Part shown: positions 27,704 through 36,612 of the stretch, in pieces | How positions within the stretch are numbered: the stretch's first letter is position 1 | How the letters are laid out: every line of letters starts with the position of its first letter | From: Mariprofundaceae bacterium | Lineage (GTDB): Bacteria; Pseudomonadota; Zetaproteobacteria; Mariprofundales; Mariprofundaceae | NCBI GenBank assembly: GCA_015488115.1 | Contig: WFOK01000012.1 | Coordinates: forward strand, 1 to 64,000 | Length of the DNA stretch: 64,000 nucleotides | Reading direction: 5' to 3' | Program-made: the position numbers and the translations under genes | The notes under the pieces: model-generated | The model's input: the letters and a program-made list of their open reading frames with translations, nothing else | The model's database searches: none | Told to the model about the DNA's origin: nothing

Positions 27704-28174
27704 ATGAAATCGAACATCAAACTAGCCTTGGTATCGCTGGCCGCAGCAGGCATGCTGTTTGCCGGCTGCGCCAAAAAGGAAGTGGTTGAAACAAGTGGCA
27801 CCGAGAGCACGGCTGCCGTCAGCTCAGTGAGCGAGCCGGCTACCCCTGCCAAGCCAGCCGAAATGTCCGTCTATTTTGCCTTCGACAGTTCGGAACTGGA
27901 CGCCTCTGCACAGGCAACGCTTGACGCAATCGCCGAGTGGCTGAAGGCTACCGGCACCAACGTGACCGTCGAGGGCAACTGCGATGAACGTGGCAGCCGT
28001 GAATACAATCTGGCCTTGGGTCAGCGCCGCGCCGACAGCGTGCGCGACTATCTGATCGCCCGCGGTGTGCCGGCCGGCCAGATTGGAACGGTTTCCTATG
28101 GAGAGGAACGTCCCGTGTGCACCAGCCATGGCGAAGCCTGCTGGGCACAAAACCGGCGTGCGGACATCAAGTAA
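27704..28174 (+). CDS. pal: Peptidoglycan-associated lipoprotein Pal
   Basis: Pal anchors the outer membrane to peptidoglycan. The 156-residue protein has a lipoprotein signal with AGC at Cys22 (LFAGC), a short linker, and an OmpA-like domain: VYFAFDSSELDASAQATLDAIA, then VEGNCDERGSREYNLALGQRRADSV with the diaminopimelate-binding Asp and Arg. The residue pattern GNCDERG, with Cys in place of the more usual His or Thr, is common in Pal. GGGAGG lies 6 bases before the ATG. Confidence 0.96.
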   Translation: MKSNIKLALVSLAAAGMLFAGCAKKEVVETSGTESTAAVSSVSEPATPAKPAEMSVYFAFDSSELDASAQATLDAIAEWLKATGTNVTVEGNCDERGSREYNLALGQRRADSVRDYLIARGVPAGQIGTVSYGEERPVCTSHGEACWAQNRRADIK

Positions 28175-28967
28175 GCGCCTTTTTGTCCATCATCACCCGC
28201 GGTCACCGGCTCTGTCGGTGGCCGCGCTTTGTGTTTGCGCGCTGGCTCTGAGCTCCTGTGCGGGAAAAAAGGATGAGCCGGTCGAGCATTGGCAGGATGT
28301 CAAGCCCGCCGTCACCGCCACACTGGACGATCTCCGGCGAGAACAGGCCAGAATGCGCATTCAGCTTGAAAGGCTTGAGGAACGCATTGATCACAACCAG
28401 CAGTTGATTGCTGTGCAGCGGGCCCAGATCGCTGCCCTGTCCAACATTCTGGACCGTTCACGGCGAGCAAAACCTTCCGAAGAAAAAAAGGCCGGCAAAC
28501 CGAAGCCCGTCGACTCCCCGTCCAGGGAAACCACCCAAGCGGCGAAACCGGTCCCTGCGGACAGCGAGGCCATCAAGGATGCCTATACGGCAGCCTATCT
28601 GTCCCTGAAAAGCTTGCGCTTTGATGAAGCGACAAGGGCCTTCCGCGCCTTCCTGAAGCAATACCCCAACAGCGCCTACGCGGATCAGGCCTGGTTCTGG
28701 CTTGGCGAAAGCCTGTACAATCAGAAGAAATGGAAGGAAGCGCTTCAGGCTTACCACATCGTCGCAGCCGACTACCCGCACAGCGTCAAGCATGCGGCGG
28801 CACTGCTCAAGGTCGCCCTGCTCTACAGGCACGAGGGCAAGATCGACGAGGCCAAGGCTCTGCTTAAACGCCTGTTGCGCGAGCATCCAACATCGGACAG
28901 CGCAGCCAATGCCAAGGCCCTGTTGCTCAAGCTGGAAAAAGACACGCCGGAACAACCGGCTTCGTGA
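28158..28967 (+). CDS. cpoB: CpoB (YbgF) homologue, apparently a lipoprotein
   Basis: CpoB coordinates peptidoglycan synthesis by PBP1B with Tol-driven outer-membrane constriction. The protein has an N-terminal trimerising coiled coil (about 45-95, LDDLRREQARMRIQLERLEER region), a Pro/Lys linker, and C-terminal TPRs (AYLSLKSLRFDEATRAF, QAWFWLGESLYNQKKWKEAL). There is no ATG after the pal stop. GTG 28158, overlapping pal by 17 bases, gives a basic N-region, a hydrophobic stretch and LSSC at Cys34 (269 residues), which suggests a lipoprotein. ATG 28128 is the alternative. Classical CpoB is a soluble periplasmic protein, so the lipobox is unusual. No good ribosome site is visible. Confidence 0.85.
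   Translation: MRTSSKRLFVHHHPRSPALSVAALCVCALALSSCAGKKDEPVEHWQDVKPAVTATLDDLRREQARMRIQLERLEERIDHNQQLIAVQRAQIAALSNILDRSRRAKPSEEKKAGKPKPVDSPSRETTQAAKPVPADSEAIKDAYTAAYLSLKSLRFDEATRAFRAFLKQYPNSAYADQAWFWLGESLYNQKKWKEALQAYHIVAADYPHSVKHAAALLKVALLYRHEGKIDEAKALLKRLLREHPTSDSAANAKALLLKLEKDTPEQPAS
28198..28226 (+). terminator. Terminator-like hairpin just after pal, inside the 5' part of cpoB
   Basis: Thirteen consecutive pairs (CGCGGTCACCGGC with GTCGGTGGCCGCG, two of them G-U in RNA) close a 3-base loop, 24 bases after the pal stop. The following bases are CTTTGTGTTTG. It may cut most pal transcripts and so lower cpoB and queEC expression. The same bases encode part of the predicted cpoB signal peptide. 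Confidence 0.55.
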
Positions 28968-28977
28968 ACACCCTTCC

Positions 28978-29631
28978 ATGAGTTACTTGCGCGTTTTCGA
29001 GATCTATGATGCGATCCAGGGCGAAAGCACGCTTGCGGGCATGCCCTGCACTTTGATCCGGCTGGCCGGCTGCCCGCTGCGCTGCTCGTATTGCGATACC
29101 CCGGAGGCCATTCCGGCTCAGAGCGGTCAGGTGATGGACATCGATGACATCACGCAGCAGGTGCGCAGAGCCCGGCGCCCCCTGGTGCTGGTAACCGGGG
29201 GAGAGCCGCTCGCGCAGCGGGGCGTTTTCGAACTGCTCCGGTCCCTGAGCCATCAGCCTGCCATCATTCAACTGGAGACATCAGGCGCCTACGACATCCG
29301 TCCGGTCCCCCCGCCAGTGCGTCGGATCCTGGACATCAAGACACCCGGCAGCGGAGAGTGCTCACGCAACCGCTGGTCAAACATGCAAGCCCTGCGAGAG
29401 GGCGACGAGCTGAAGTTCGTGCTGACGGATCGGGCCGATTACGAATGGACGATGGACTGCCTGAAAAGACATGCCATTGACCTCGACGCCATTCCGGTAC
29501 TTCTCTCCCCGTGCTGGGGGCTTCTTGACCCCAGGGATCTCGCCCAATGGATCCTCGATGATCATCTCAACGTCCGCCTGCAGCTTCAAATGCACAAATA
29601 CGTCTGGGGCGCGGAGGCAAGAAGGGTATGA
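28978..29631 (+). CDS. queE: 7-carboxy-7-deazaguanine synthase QueE
   Basis: QueE is the radical-SAM enzyme that contracts carboxytetrahydropterin to 7-carboxy-7-deazaguanine, a precursor of queuosine in tRNA. The 217-residue protein has the cluster motif CPLRCSYC (Cys-x3-Cys-x2-Cys), the [12 protein letters not shown] start and VTGGEPLAQ for SAM binding. It starts ten bases after cpoB and overlaps queC by four bases (ATGA). This is the usual gammaproteobacterial tol-pal-cpoB-queE-queC order. Confidence 0.95.
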   Translation: MSYLRVFEIYDAIQGESTLAGMPCTLIRLAGCPLRCSYCDTPEAIPAQSGQVMDIDDITQQVRRARRPLVLVTGGEPLAQRGVFELLRSLSHQPAIIQLETSGAYDIRPVPPPVRRILDIKTPGSGECSRNRWSNMQALREGDELKFVLTDRADYEWTMDCLKRHAIDLDAIPVLLSPCWGLLDPRDLAQWILDDHLNVRLQLQMHKYVWGAEARRV

Positions 29632-30317
29632 CCCGCGCTGTCGTGCTCCTCTCCGGAGGACTGGATTCAAGCACGGCCCTGGCTTGGGCTGTCAGGCGCA
29701 AGGGCTGGACATGCCATACGCTTGCCTTCGATTATGGCCAACGCCACAGCATCGAACTGGAGGCGGCCTCCAACGTGGCCCGCTCCTTGGGCGTCTTCGA
29801 CCATCGGGTCATTCGCGTTGACCTAAGGGCCATCGGCGGCTCGGCGCTCACCGATGACGTCGAAGTTCCCAAGGACAGACACAAAGAAGCCGGCATCCCC
29901 ATCACCTATGTGCCGGCCAGGAATCTCGTGTTCCTGTCCCTGGCCGCGGGGATGGCTGAAAGCGTGCAGGCAAGACACATCGTGATCGGAGCCAATGTCG
30001 TTGACTATTCCGGCTATCCCGATTGCCGTCCTGCGTTTCTCAAGGCCTTTGAGCAATGCGCGCGCCTTGGCACCAAAGCCGGAGTCGAGGGAACGCCCCT
30101 GCACATCGAGGCGCCGCTGCTTCATCTGCACAAGCACCAGATCATCAGGCTGGGACTTGAGCTCGGCCTGGACTACAGCCTGACACGCTCCTGCTATGAT
30201 CCGCTTCCAAACGGCATGCCCTGCGGTCGTTGTGACTCCTGCCATTTTCGAATGGAGGGCTTCCGACAGGCCGGTGCAACGGACCCGCTGCCCTATCCGG
30301 ATCAGGCCGGTCCCTGA
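29628..30317 (+). CDS. queC: 7-cyano-7-deazaguanine synthase QueC
   Basis: QueC uses ATP and ammonia to make preQ0 from the QueE product. The 229-residue PP-loop enzyme has [14 protein letters not shown] near the N-terminus and a C-terminal zinc site, [17 protein letters not shown]. It overlaps queE. The later enzyme QueF and the entry enzymes QueD and FolE are not in the window. Confidence 0.95.
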   Translation: MTRAVVLLSGGLDSSTALAWAVRRKGWTCHTLAFDYGQRHSIELEAASNVARSLGVFDHRVIRVDLRAIGGSALTDDVEVPKDRHKEAGIPITYVPARNLVFLSLAAGMAESVQARHIVIGANVVDYSGYPDCRPAFLKAFEQCARLGTKAGVEGTPLHIEAPLLHLHKHQIIRLGLELGLDYSLTRSCYDPLPNGMPCGRCDSCHFRMEGFRQAGATDPLPYPDQAGP

Positions 30318-30396
30318 CCCGGCGCATTCCATTGTTTTGGACATGAGGGTAAACTGTCCGCTCAGGGAGGGCTGGGGGAACGAACCTGGAGGTCGC

Positions 30397-31425
30397 ATGA
30401 AACGACGCGTATGGACAGCCCGAAACCTGCTCCTGCTGGCCATGCTTTCATTGACGTTCTGTCAGCCTGCAATGGCCGCTGCCTTGAGTGATGATGAAGA
30501 AGCATCTCTTCAGGTCTGGCGCCTGCCGGACTTGGCATATCCAAAGGACAACCCGTTCAGCGAGGCAAAATATGAACTGGGTCGCATGCTGTTTTTCGAC
30601 CCCAGAATCAACCGCGAATCCGTTTCCTGTGCCCGATGCCATCATCCCGGCATGAACTGGGCCAACAACCAGGCTCGCACACTGATCAATGGGAAGGTGC
30701 TCCCACGCCATACCCCCAGCCTGATCAACGTGGCCTACAATCGCAGCTTTTTCTGGGATGGCCGGGCCGAAACGCTTGAGGAGTGTATCGCCCAGCACCT
30801 TGGCGGCATGGACATGCCGGACATGGCCGATGATACGGTTACCCGCGTCCGCCTCATTCAAGGCTATGAGGCATGGTTCAGAAAGGCCTTCGGCCCAAAG
30901 GGCATCAGTGCCCAGACCATAGCGCAGTCCCTGGCCACGTTCGTGCGCGGTATCATCGTCAACGATTCGCCCTTCGACCGCTGGGCCGCCGGCGACGACA
31001 AGGCCTTGTCCGCGTCCGCCAAGCGTGGATTCGCGCTTTTCACGGGCAAGGCGGGTTGCGTCAAATGTCACACCCCACCGCATTTCAGCGATTTTTCCTA
31101 CCACCGCACGGGAACCAACAGTATTGACCCGGGACGCTATGAGATCACGGGCCGAGAAGAGGATCGCAACGCATTCCGCACCCCACAGCTGCGCCAGATT
31201 GCGGAGACGGCCCCCTACATGCACACCGGCCAGAAAGCGACCTTGGCCGATGTCATACATTTTTATGAGTCAGCCGGCGATGTTCGCTCCCGCGGACAGG
31301 AGCTGCGCGCATTCAAGCTTGATGAGCGGGAAACCCGGGATCTGATCGCCTTTCTGAGGTCCTTAAGCGGCACGCCGGTGCGCGCGGAGGTTCCGATGTT
31401 GCCACCTGTCCGCACAAGACGCTGA
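30397..31425 (+). CDS. Diheme cytochrome c peroxidase family protein
   Basis: The 342-residue periplasmic protein has a signal peptide (about 1-27, ending PAMAA) and two c-heme motifs: CARCH (78-82) and CVKCH (221-225). Met275 (APYMHTGQ) is a likely axial ligand of the high-potential heme. The pattern ELGRMLFFDPRINRESVSC and FRTPQLR.....PYMH is that of bacterial diheme peroxidases (CcpA/MauG family), which reduce hydrogen peroxide with electrons from small c-type cytochromes. GGAGG lies 5 bases before the ATG. The queC gap is 79 bases. The physiological donor is not known. Confidence 0.9.
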   Translation: MKRRVWTARNLLLLAMLSLTFCQPAMAAALSDDEEASLQVWRLPDLAYPKDNPFSEAKYELGRMLFFDPRINRESVSCARCHHPGMNWANNQARTLINGKVLPRHTPSLINVAYNRSFFWDGRAETLEECIAQHLGGMDMPDMADDTVTRVRLIQGYEAWFRKAFGPKGISAQTIAQSLATFVRGIIVNDSPFDRWAAGDDKALSASAKRGFALFTGKAGCVKCHTPPHFSDFSYHRTGTNSIDPGRYEITGREEDRNAFRTPQLRQIAETAPYMHTGQKATLADVIHFYESAGDVRSRGQELRAFKLDERETRDLIAFLRSLSGTPVRAEVPMLPPVRTRR

Positions 31426-31433
31426 GCAAGGGC

Positions 31434-32522
31434 TTAGCGCAGTCGTAGCGCCTGCCTGACCTGCTCATGCACAATCCGACCATCGCGGACATTGACGCCC
31501 CGCGCCAGCTCGGGCGAAGCCTGAAGGGCAGATTCGAGACCGCCTGCCAGCAGGCGCACATAGGGAAGGGTTGCGCAAGTCAACGCCTGCGTGCTGCTTC
31601 TTGCAACACAGGCAGGCAGATTGGGCAGGGCGCAATGAATCACGGACTCCTCGACGTACACGGGATCGTCATAGCTTGTCGGACGGCTGGTCTCGCTTAC
31701 GCCCCCCTGATCAATGGCGATATCCACGAACACCGAACGCGAATGCATGCATCGAAGATGGTCTCTGGAAATGAGTCGGGGCGTTCTGCCTCCGGGAACA
31801 AGGATCGCGCCGATGAGCACGTCGCAACCCTCGACGAAACCGGCCAGATCGGTTTCATGCGCAACATGACCACAGACACCGGATTTCTCTTCCAGGGCCG
31901 CAACCCTCGACGGATCCCTGTCAAGCACCCGAACCTCGGCGCCCATGGCCGCGGCCAGCCGAACTGCCTGCTCACCGGCATTGCCCGCCCCAAGCACGGC
32001 CACCCGAGCCCGATCAACACCCGGAAGCCCCCCGAACAGTATGCCCCGTCCCGGCTCAGCGACATCATTCTCAAGCTGAAGATAATGGGCAGCAAGCTGC
32101 ACGGCAACGCGCCCCGCCACCTGGCTCATCGGCGCCAGCAACGGAAGCCTGCCGTCCCCGGTCTGCACGGTTTCATAGCCAATGGCGCAGACACCCCGGC
32201 CGACAAGCTGCTCCGCAACCTCCGGCATGGCCGCCAAATGCAGATAGGCAAACAGGATCTGGTCACGCTTCAGCAGAGCGTATTCCGGAGGCAACGGCTC
32301 CTTGACCTTCACGACAAGCTCGGCCTCCCAGACCTCTCTGGCATCGGCAACAACGCAGGCACCAGCCTCGCGGTATTGCGCATCGTCATAACCGACATCA
32401 CGGCCGGCATGACGCTCGACCAGTACGGTATGACCATCCCCGACCAGACAGGCAACGCCTTCGGGCGTCATGGCCACCCGGTGCTCGCCATTCTTGATTT
32501 CCTTAGGCACCCCAATGCGCAT
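31434..32522 (-). CDS. ald: Alanine dehydrogenase
   Basis: Ald interconverts L-alanine and pyruvate plus ammonia with NAD. The 362-residue protein starts MRIGVPKEIKNGEHRVA, has the LVVKVKEPLP and FAYLHLA segments with the substrate-binding Lys and catalytic His, and the NAD-binding GAGNAGEQAVRLAAAMGA. ATG 32522 matches the family N-terminus; a longer frame to 32549 adds nine unconserved residues. It is convergent with the peroxidase gene and divergent from cmoA, with 198 bases between the starts. Confidence 0.94.
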   Translation of the reverse strand: MRIGVPKEIKNGEHRVAMTPEGVACLVGDGHTVLVERHAGRDVGYDDAQYREAGACVVADAREVWEAELVVKVKEPLPPEYALLKRDQILFAYLHLAAMPEVAEQLVGRGVCAIGYETVQTGDGRLPLLAPMSQVAGRVAVQLAAHYLQLENDVAEPGRGILFGGLPGVDRARVAVLGAGNAGEQAVRLAAAMGAEVRVLDRDPSRVAALEEKSGVCGHVAHETDLAGFVEGCDVLIGAILVPGGRTPRLISRDHLRCMHSRSVFVDIAIDQGGVSETSRPTSYDDPVYVEESVIHCALPNLPACVARSSTQALTCATLPYVRLLAGGLESALQASPELARGVNVRDGRIVHEQVRQALRLR

Positions 32523-32720
32523 ACCTGCTCCTTCCTCCCCGGGCTTCATCTTCCGCGCTCACTCATTCACACCAATGCTGGCCAGCTCACATTGTGCCAG
32601 ATACCCGACATTACACCACACGCGCAACGGCAGCCAATCGAGGCTGTCCGGCGATCAGCCCACGCGTCAAGGAAGGCGTCATGCTGCCGCAATCAGCGAA
32701 ATCATTGTAGTCTTGCGCCA

Positions 32721-33431
32721 ATGAACAACAAACGAGATACCATGTTTGCCGACAAGGCCATCGCACGATTCGACTTCAATCGCGAGGTCGCCGAAGTCTT
32801 TGACGACATGATCCGGCGCTCGGTTCCCGGCTATACCCTGACCCTGGACATGCTGGCAGTGCTTGCGGGCGAGCATGCAGTCCAAGGGCAATATGTCTAT
32901 GATCTCGGCTGTTCGATCGGAGCAGGCATTGCGGCCATGCTGCCCCAAATCCCCGATGGTCACACGATCGTCGGCGTGGACCGTTCGCTGGATATGCTGC
33001 AAAGGGCCCGCCATCTGCTTCGCGACGGGCGCGTGTGCCTTGTCTGCGCGGACATCTGCCAGTTTTCGCTGCACGATGCTGGACTGGTCGTCATGAACTT
33101 CACGCTCCAGTTTGTTCCTCCGAAGGATCGCCTGGCCCTGCTGCGTCGCATTTATCAGGCACTGAATCCGGGCGGCGCCCTGATCCTTTCCGAAAAGATC
33201 CGCTTCCGGCAAAACGATGAAGAGGACTTTCACATCAAGCATCACCATGCATTCAAGCGCTTGCAGGGATACTCACAACTGGAAATCAGTCGCAAGAGGA
33301 CAGCGCTGGAAAGGGTCCTCATTCCCGAAACGCTCCAGATGCACAAGCAGCGCCTGCGCCGCGCCGGATTCTCCCAAGTGCACGTCTGGTTCCAGTGCTT
33401 CAATTTCGCATCCATGATTGCCATCCGATGA
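32721..33431 (+). CDS. cmoA: Carboxy-S-adenosylmethionine synthase CmoA
   Basis: CmoA makes carboxy-SAM from prephenate and SAM; CmoB uses it to modify wobble uridine 34 in several tRNAs. The 236-residue methyltransferase-fold protein has VYDLGCSIGAGIAAMLPQI, VDRSLDMLQRA and MNFTLQFVPPKDR. It overlaps cmoB by four bases. The protein starts MNNKRDTMFADKAIARFDFN; an upstream in-frame extension is not supported by homology. Confidence 0.95.
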   Translation: MNNKRDTMFADKAIARFDFNREVAEVFDDMIRRSVPGYTLTLDMLAVLAGEHAVQGQYVYDLGCSIGAGIAAMLPQIPDGHTIVGVDRSLDMLQRARHLLRDGRVCLVCADICQFSLHDAGLVVMNFTLQFVPPKDRLALLRRIYQALNPGGALILSEKIRFRQNDEEDFHIKHHHAFKRLQGYSQLEISRKRTALERVLIPETLQMHKQRLRRAGFSQVHVWFQCFNFASMIAIR

Positions 33432-34408
33432 TCGCAAACTTCGTGAACCGGGAACAGCAGGCCCTGGCCAGACATCTTCGGCACAGCATCCCCCAAGGCA
33501 TCATCCCCCTCCAACATGCGATGGAACGGGGCTGGCGAAAGGCGGCCCGTCACGGAGACTGGCCCAGATGGGCGCAGGCCATCAAGCAATTGCCGCATGG
33601 GCAGGGTCATGTGCTGGATGCAAGCAATGACATCGTGTGCCTCGGACATGCCCACCCCGACCAGGATCTCATCCGCCGGCAACTGCTGGAGCTCCATCCT
33701 TGGCGCAAGGGACCGTTCCGCCTGTTCGGTGTGCACATCGACACCGAATGGCGCTCGGACATGAAATGGCGTCGCCTTCACGCCGATCTGCCTGAACTCA
33801 GGGGTTGCACCGTGCTCGACATCGGCTGTGGCTCGGGTTATCACTTGTGGCGCATGCATGCCTGCGGCGCCACGGCCATCGGCATTGATCCCACCCCGCT
33901 GTTCGCGGCCCAATTCATGGCCTGCAAACGGGCAACGCCTGAGGCCGGGGTGTTTTACCTGCCCATTGGCATCGAGCAGTTTCCCGATCTTGCATCAGCC
34001 TTCGACGCCGTGTTCTCCATGGGGGTGCTCTACCACCGCAAGTCCCCCATCGATCACCTTGAGCACTTGCGCGCGCTGCTGAAACCTGGCGGGTACGCCT
34101 TCCTGGAAACCCTGATCGTCGAGGATTGCGAGGACCGCTGCCTCGTCCCCGTGGGGCGGTATGCCAAGATGCGCAATGTCTGGTTCATTCCCTCTCCGTC
34201 CGTGGTCGAGACCTGGCTTGCACGCACAGGGTTCGACGAGATCCGGTGTCTTGACATCACACCGACGACAAGCGACGAACAACGCCGCACCGCCTGGATG
34301 CGCTTTGAATCCCTGTCCGATTTTCTCGATCCCGACAACCCACAACGCACGATCGAGGGATATCCCGCGCCGGTGCGCGCCATCTGGCGCGCCCGGCGGT
34401 GCCGCTGA
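33428..34408 (+). CDS. cmoB: tRNA U34 carboxymethyltransferase CmoB
   Basis: CmoB transfers a carboxymethyl group from carboxy-SAM to 5-hydroxyuridine at tRNA position 34. The 326-residue protein has an N-terminal domain with the conserved KGPF.LFG..IDTEWRSD.KW and a C-terminal methyltransferase domain with VLDIGCGSGYHLWRM and FSMGVLYHRKSPI. The ATG lies in the cmoA stop overlap. uvrC follows 10 bases after the stop. Confidence 0.95.
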   Translation: MIANFVNREQQALARHLRHSIPQGIIPLQHAMERGWRKAARHGDWPRWAQAIKQLPHGQGHVLDASNDIVCLGHAHPDQDLIRRQLLELHPWRKGPFRLFGVHIDTEWRSDMKWRRLHADLPELRGCTVLDIGCGSGYHLWRMHACGATAIGIDPTPLFAAQFMACKRATPEAGVFYLPIGIEQFPDLASAFDAVFSMGVLYHRKSPIDHLEHLRALLKPGGYAFLETLIVEDCEDRCLVPVGRYAKMRNVWFIPSPSVVETWLARTGFDEIRCLDITPTTSDEQRRTAWMRFESLSDFLDPDNPQRTIEGYPAPVRAIWRARRCR

Positions 34409-34418
34409 GAGCTCCGAC

Positions 34419-36215
34419 ATGTGGATGCAGCCCCCCATCGCGCTTGATCGCCTTCCAAAACGTCCCGGCGTCTACCGCATGCTGGACAGCCAGCGGAAGG
34501 TGCTTTATGTCGGCAAGGCAAGAAACCTGCGCAAGAGGGTCTCCAGCTACTTTCAGAAGCGCCCGGATTCGCCGCGAATCCAGGCCATGCTGCGCCTGGT
34601 GAGCGACATCGATTTCACGCTGACCGAAAGCGAGGCCGCGGCGCTGGTCCTTGAGCATAACCTGATCAAGCAACTCAAGCCTCGCTACAATGTGCTGCTC
34701 AAGGATGCAAAGAGCTATCCGTACATGCTGCTGACGGATGAAGAATATCCGCGGCTTCGCCTTTACCGCGGAGATCGAAGCACGCCCGGCCAGTATTTCG
34801 GTCCCTTCCCGCATGCATCGGCCGTTCACGAAACACTTCAGCTCATGCAAAGGCTATTCCAGTTGAGGGACTGCGAGGACGCCGAGTTCCGCAACCGCAG
34901 CCGCCCTTGCATGCAATACCAGATCGGCAGATGCACGGCACCATGTTGTGGCCTCGCAAGCCGCCAGGATTACATGCGCCAGGTCGAACAGGCCCGGGCG
35001 TTTCTGCTCGGTCACGATCAGCGCTGCATCGAACGCTGGCAGCAGGAAATGGAGCAGGCCGCCAAGAACCTGAATTTCGAGCAGGCCGCCAGGCTGCGTG
35101 ACCGTATCCGCACCCTGCGCCTTATCCTTGCCGACCCTGGCCGAAGAAACTTGCCGGATGACGCCGACGCACTTGTCATCCTGCGCCGTCCGGAGGCCGT
35201 GCATGTGGGCATCGGCATTCGCCGCGCCGGACGCGAACTTGGACACTACATGCTTCCCGTCAAGCAGGCCCTGGATGCCAGCGACGAGGAAATCCTGCAA
35301 TCGCTCTGCCTGGAACGTTACAGCCGCTGTGACCCGCCAAGTGTCATCCTCGTCGATAGCGATGAGGCGGGCTTGGCCGCCTTGCGCTCATGCCTGGCAA
35401 TTCTTCATGAAAACAAGAACTGTCAGCTCATGCATCCCAAGCGCGGCCCCAAGGCCGAATGGCTGCGTCGGCTCCGGCGCGTTTCAGAACAGCAGGCGGC
35501 CAGCCGTGGGAACGTCGATCAACGGGCAGCATTCGAAGCCCTGGCCAGCCTGCTTCGGCTGCCAAGCATCCCTGAAAACATCGCCGCCATCGACAATGCG
35601 CATCTCGGAGGACAGCAGATGGTGGCTGCGGTTGTTTATGCAACCTGGAACGGCCCCGATAAACAACACTATCGCCGCTACAAGCTGCGGGACACTGGTG
35701 ATGACTACGCCGGCATGCAGGAGGCCCTGTCGCGTCATTTTCGCCATGTCCGCGAAGGGGATGCCCCAATGCCGGACCTTCTGCTGATCGACGGCGGACC
35801 TGGGCAACTTGAAGCCGCATGCCGGGCAGCCCGCTCCCTTGACATGGAGGATCTGCCCATGCTCGCCGTGGCCAAGGGCCCGTCCCGCAAGCTCGGCCAG
35901 GAAACCCTGTGGCCCTCATGGATGGAAGGGCCCTTGAAGCCGGGCAGGCATTCACCGGCCCTACTGCTGATCGCGCGCATTCGCGACGAAGCTCACCGTT
36001 TTGCAGGAGACCTGATGCGCAAGCGGAAAAGGAAAGGCATGCTCCGTTCGCAGCTGGACACCATTCCAGGTATCGGTCCGGCCAGACGCACCCGCTTACT
36101 TCGGCACTTCGGCGGACTTGAAGGCATAAAGAAGGCTAGCCGGGAACAACTGATGGAGGTGCCAGGCATCTCCAGAGATCTGGCCGATCGTATCTTCGAC
36201 AAGATGCACAGCTGA
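34419..36215 (+). CDS. uvrC: Excinuclease ABC subunit C UvrC
   Basis: UvrC makes both incisions in nucleotide excision repair. The 598-residue protein has the GIY-YIG nuclease (PGVYRMLD..KVLYVGKARNLRKRVSSYF), the Cys-rich element CMQYQIGRCTAPCCG, the UVR motif (NFEQAARLRDRI), and the RNase-H-like C-terminal nuclease (LLIDGGPGQLEAA, RIRDEAHRFA). Tandem helix-hairpin-helix motifs (IPGIGPARRTRLLRHFGG, VPGISRDLADRI) end it. The catalytic Asp of the C-terminal nuclease lies in AAIDNAH, where E. coli has FDISH. ATG 34419 was chosen; 34425 is also possible. Confidence 0.95.
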   Translation: MWMQPPIALDRLPKRPGVYRMLDSQRKVLYVGKARNLRKRVSSYFQKRPDSPRIQAMLRLVSDIDFTLTESEAAALVLEHNLIKQLKPRYNVLLKDAKSYPYMLLTDEEYPRLRLYRGDRSTPGQYFGPFPHASAVHETLQLMQRLFQLRDCEDAEFRNRSRPCMQYQIGRCTAPCCGLASRQDYMRQVEQARAFLLGHDQRCIERWQQEMEQAAKNLNFEQAARLRDRIRTLRLILADPGRRNLPDDADALVILRRPEAVHVGIGIRRAGRELGHYMLPVKQALDASDEEILQSLCLERYSRCDPPSVILVDSDEAGLAALRSCLAILHENKNCQLMHPKRGPKAEWLRRLRRVSEQQAASRGNVDQRAAFEALASLLRLPSIPENIAAIDNAHLGGQQMVAAVVYATWNGPDKQHYRRYKLRDTGDDYAGMQEALSRHFRHVREGDAPMPDLLLIDGGPGQLEAACRAARSLDMEDLPMLAVAKGPSRKLGQETLWPSWMEGPLKPGRHSPALLLIARIRDEAHRFAGDLMRKRKRKGMLRSQLDTIPGIGPARRTRLLRHFGGLEGIKKASREQLMEVPGISRDLADRIFDKMHS

Positions 36216-36299
36216 TGAAAGCAAACTAAATGTCCGCTGAACGCGCTCTACACGACCGGTTCATGCAGACGTCACGGCCCGCTCCCAGAATGTGCGCCC

Positions 36300-36524
36300 A
36301 TGACATCCTCATCACCGATCCAGTCAGACATCGAACGCTATCGTGAGGCCATTCGCCTCGCCTACGGACGAGACTACGGGGATAAGCTCAGGGTCGAACA
36401 TGTTCATCGGGACATCGTGGCCATCACCTTCCCCAAGGGCGGCCGCGTCCTGGTACGTCACGACAGGCTGCAGACGCTGACCCAATACCTCCACTCGAAG
36501 GTGGCATCGGCAACGAAGCACTGA
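36300..36524 (+). CDS. Small protein of unknown function (74 aa)
   Basis: I do not recognise this protein. It starts with a helical stretch (SDIERYREAIRLAYG), followed by probable beta strands (KLRVEHVHRDIVAITFP, RVLVRH) and a last helix (LQTLTQYLHSKV). It is soluble and mildly basic. The gene follows uvrC by 84 bases on the same strand and is closed by a strong terminator, which supports a real gene end. No ribosome site stands out before the ATG. Confidence 0.55.
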   Translation: MTSSSPIQSDIERYREAIRLAYGRDYGDKLRVEHVHRDIVAITFPKGGRVLVRHDRLQTLTQYLHSKVASATKH

Positions 36525-36561
36525 GCTTCACCAACGCGCCTTCCTCCTCCTTGGAAGCAAG

Positions 36562-36595
36562 GGAAAAGGGCGGCCCAAGAAGGCCGCCCTTTTCC
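36562..36595. terminator. Strong bidirectional terminator
   Basis: A perfect 14-bp stem (GGAAAAGGGCGGCC / GGCCGCCCTTTTCC) with a 6-base loop lies between convergent genes. The T-run needed in each direction is within the stem ends (TTTTCC on plus, TTTTCC on minus). It ends the uvrC-side transcript and the five-gene minus-strand operon. Confidence 0.85.
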
Positions 36596-36612
36596 ATGAC
36601 CCCATCATGGGA

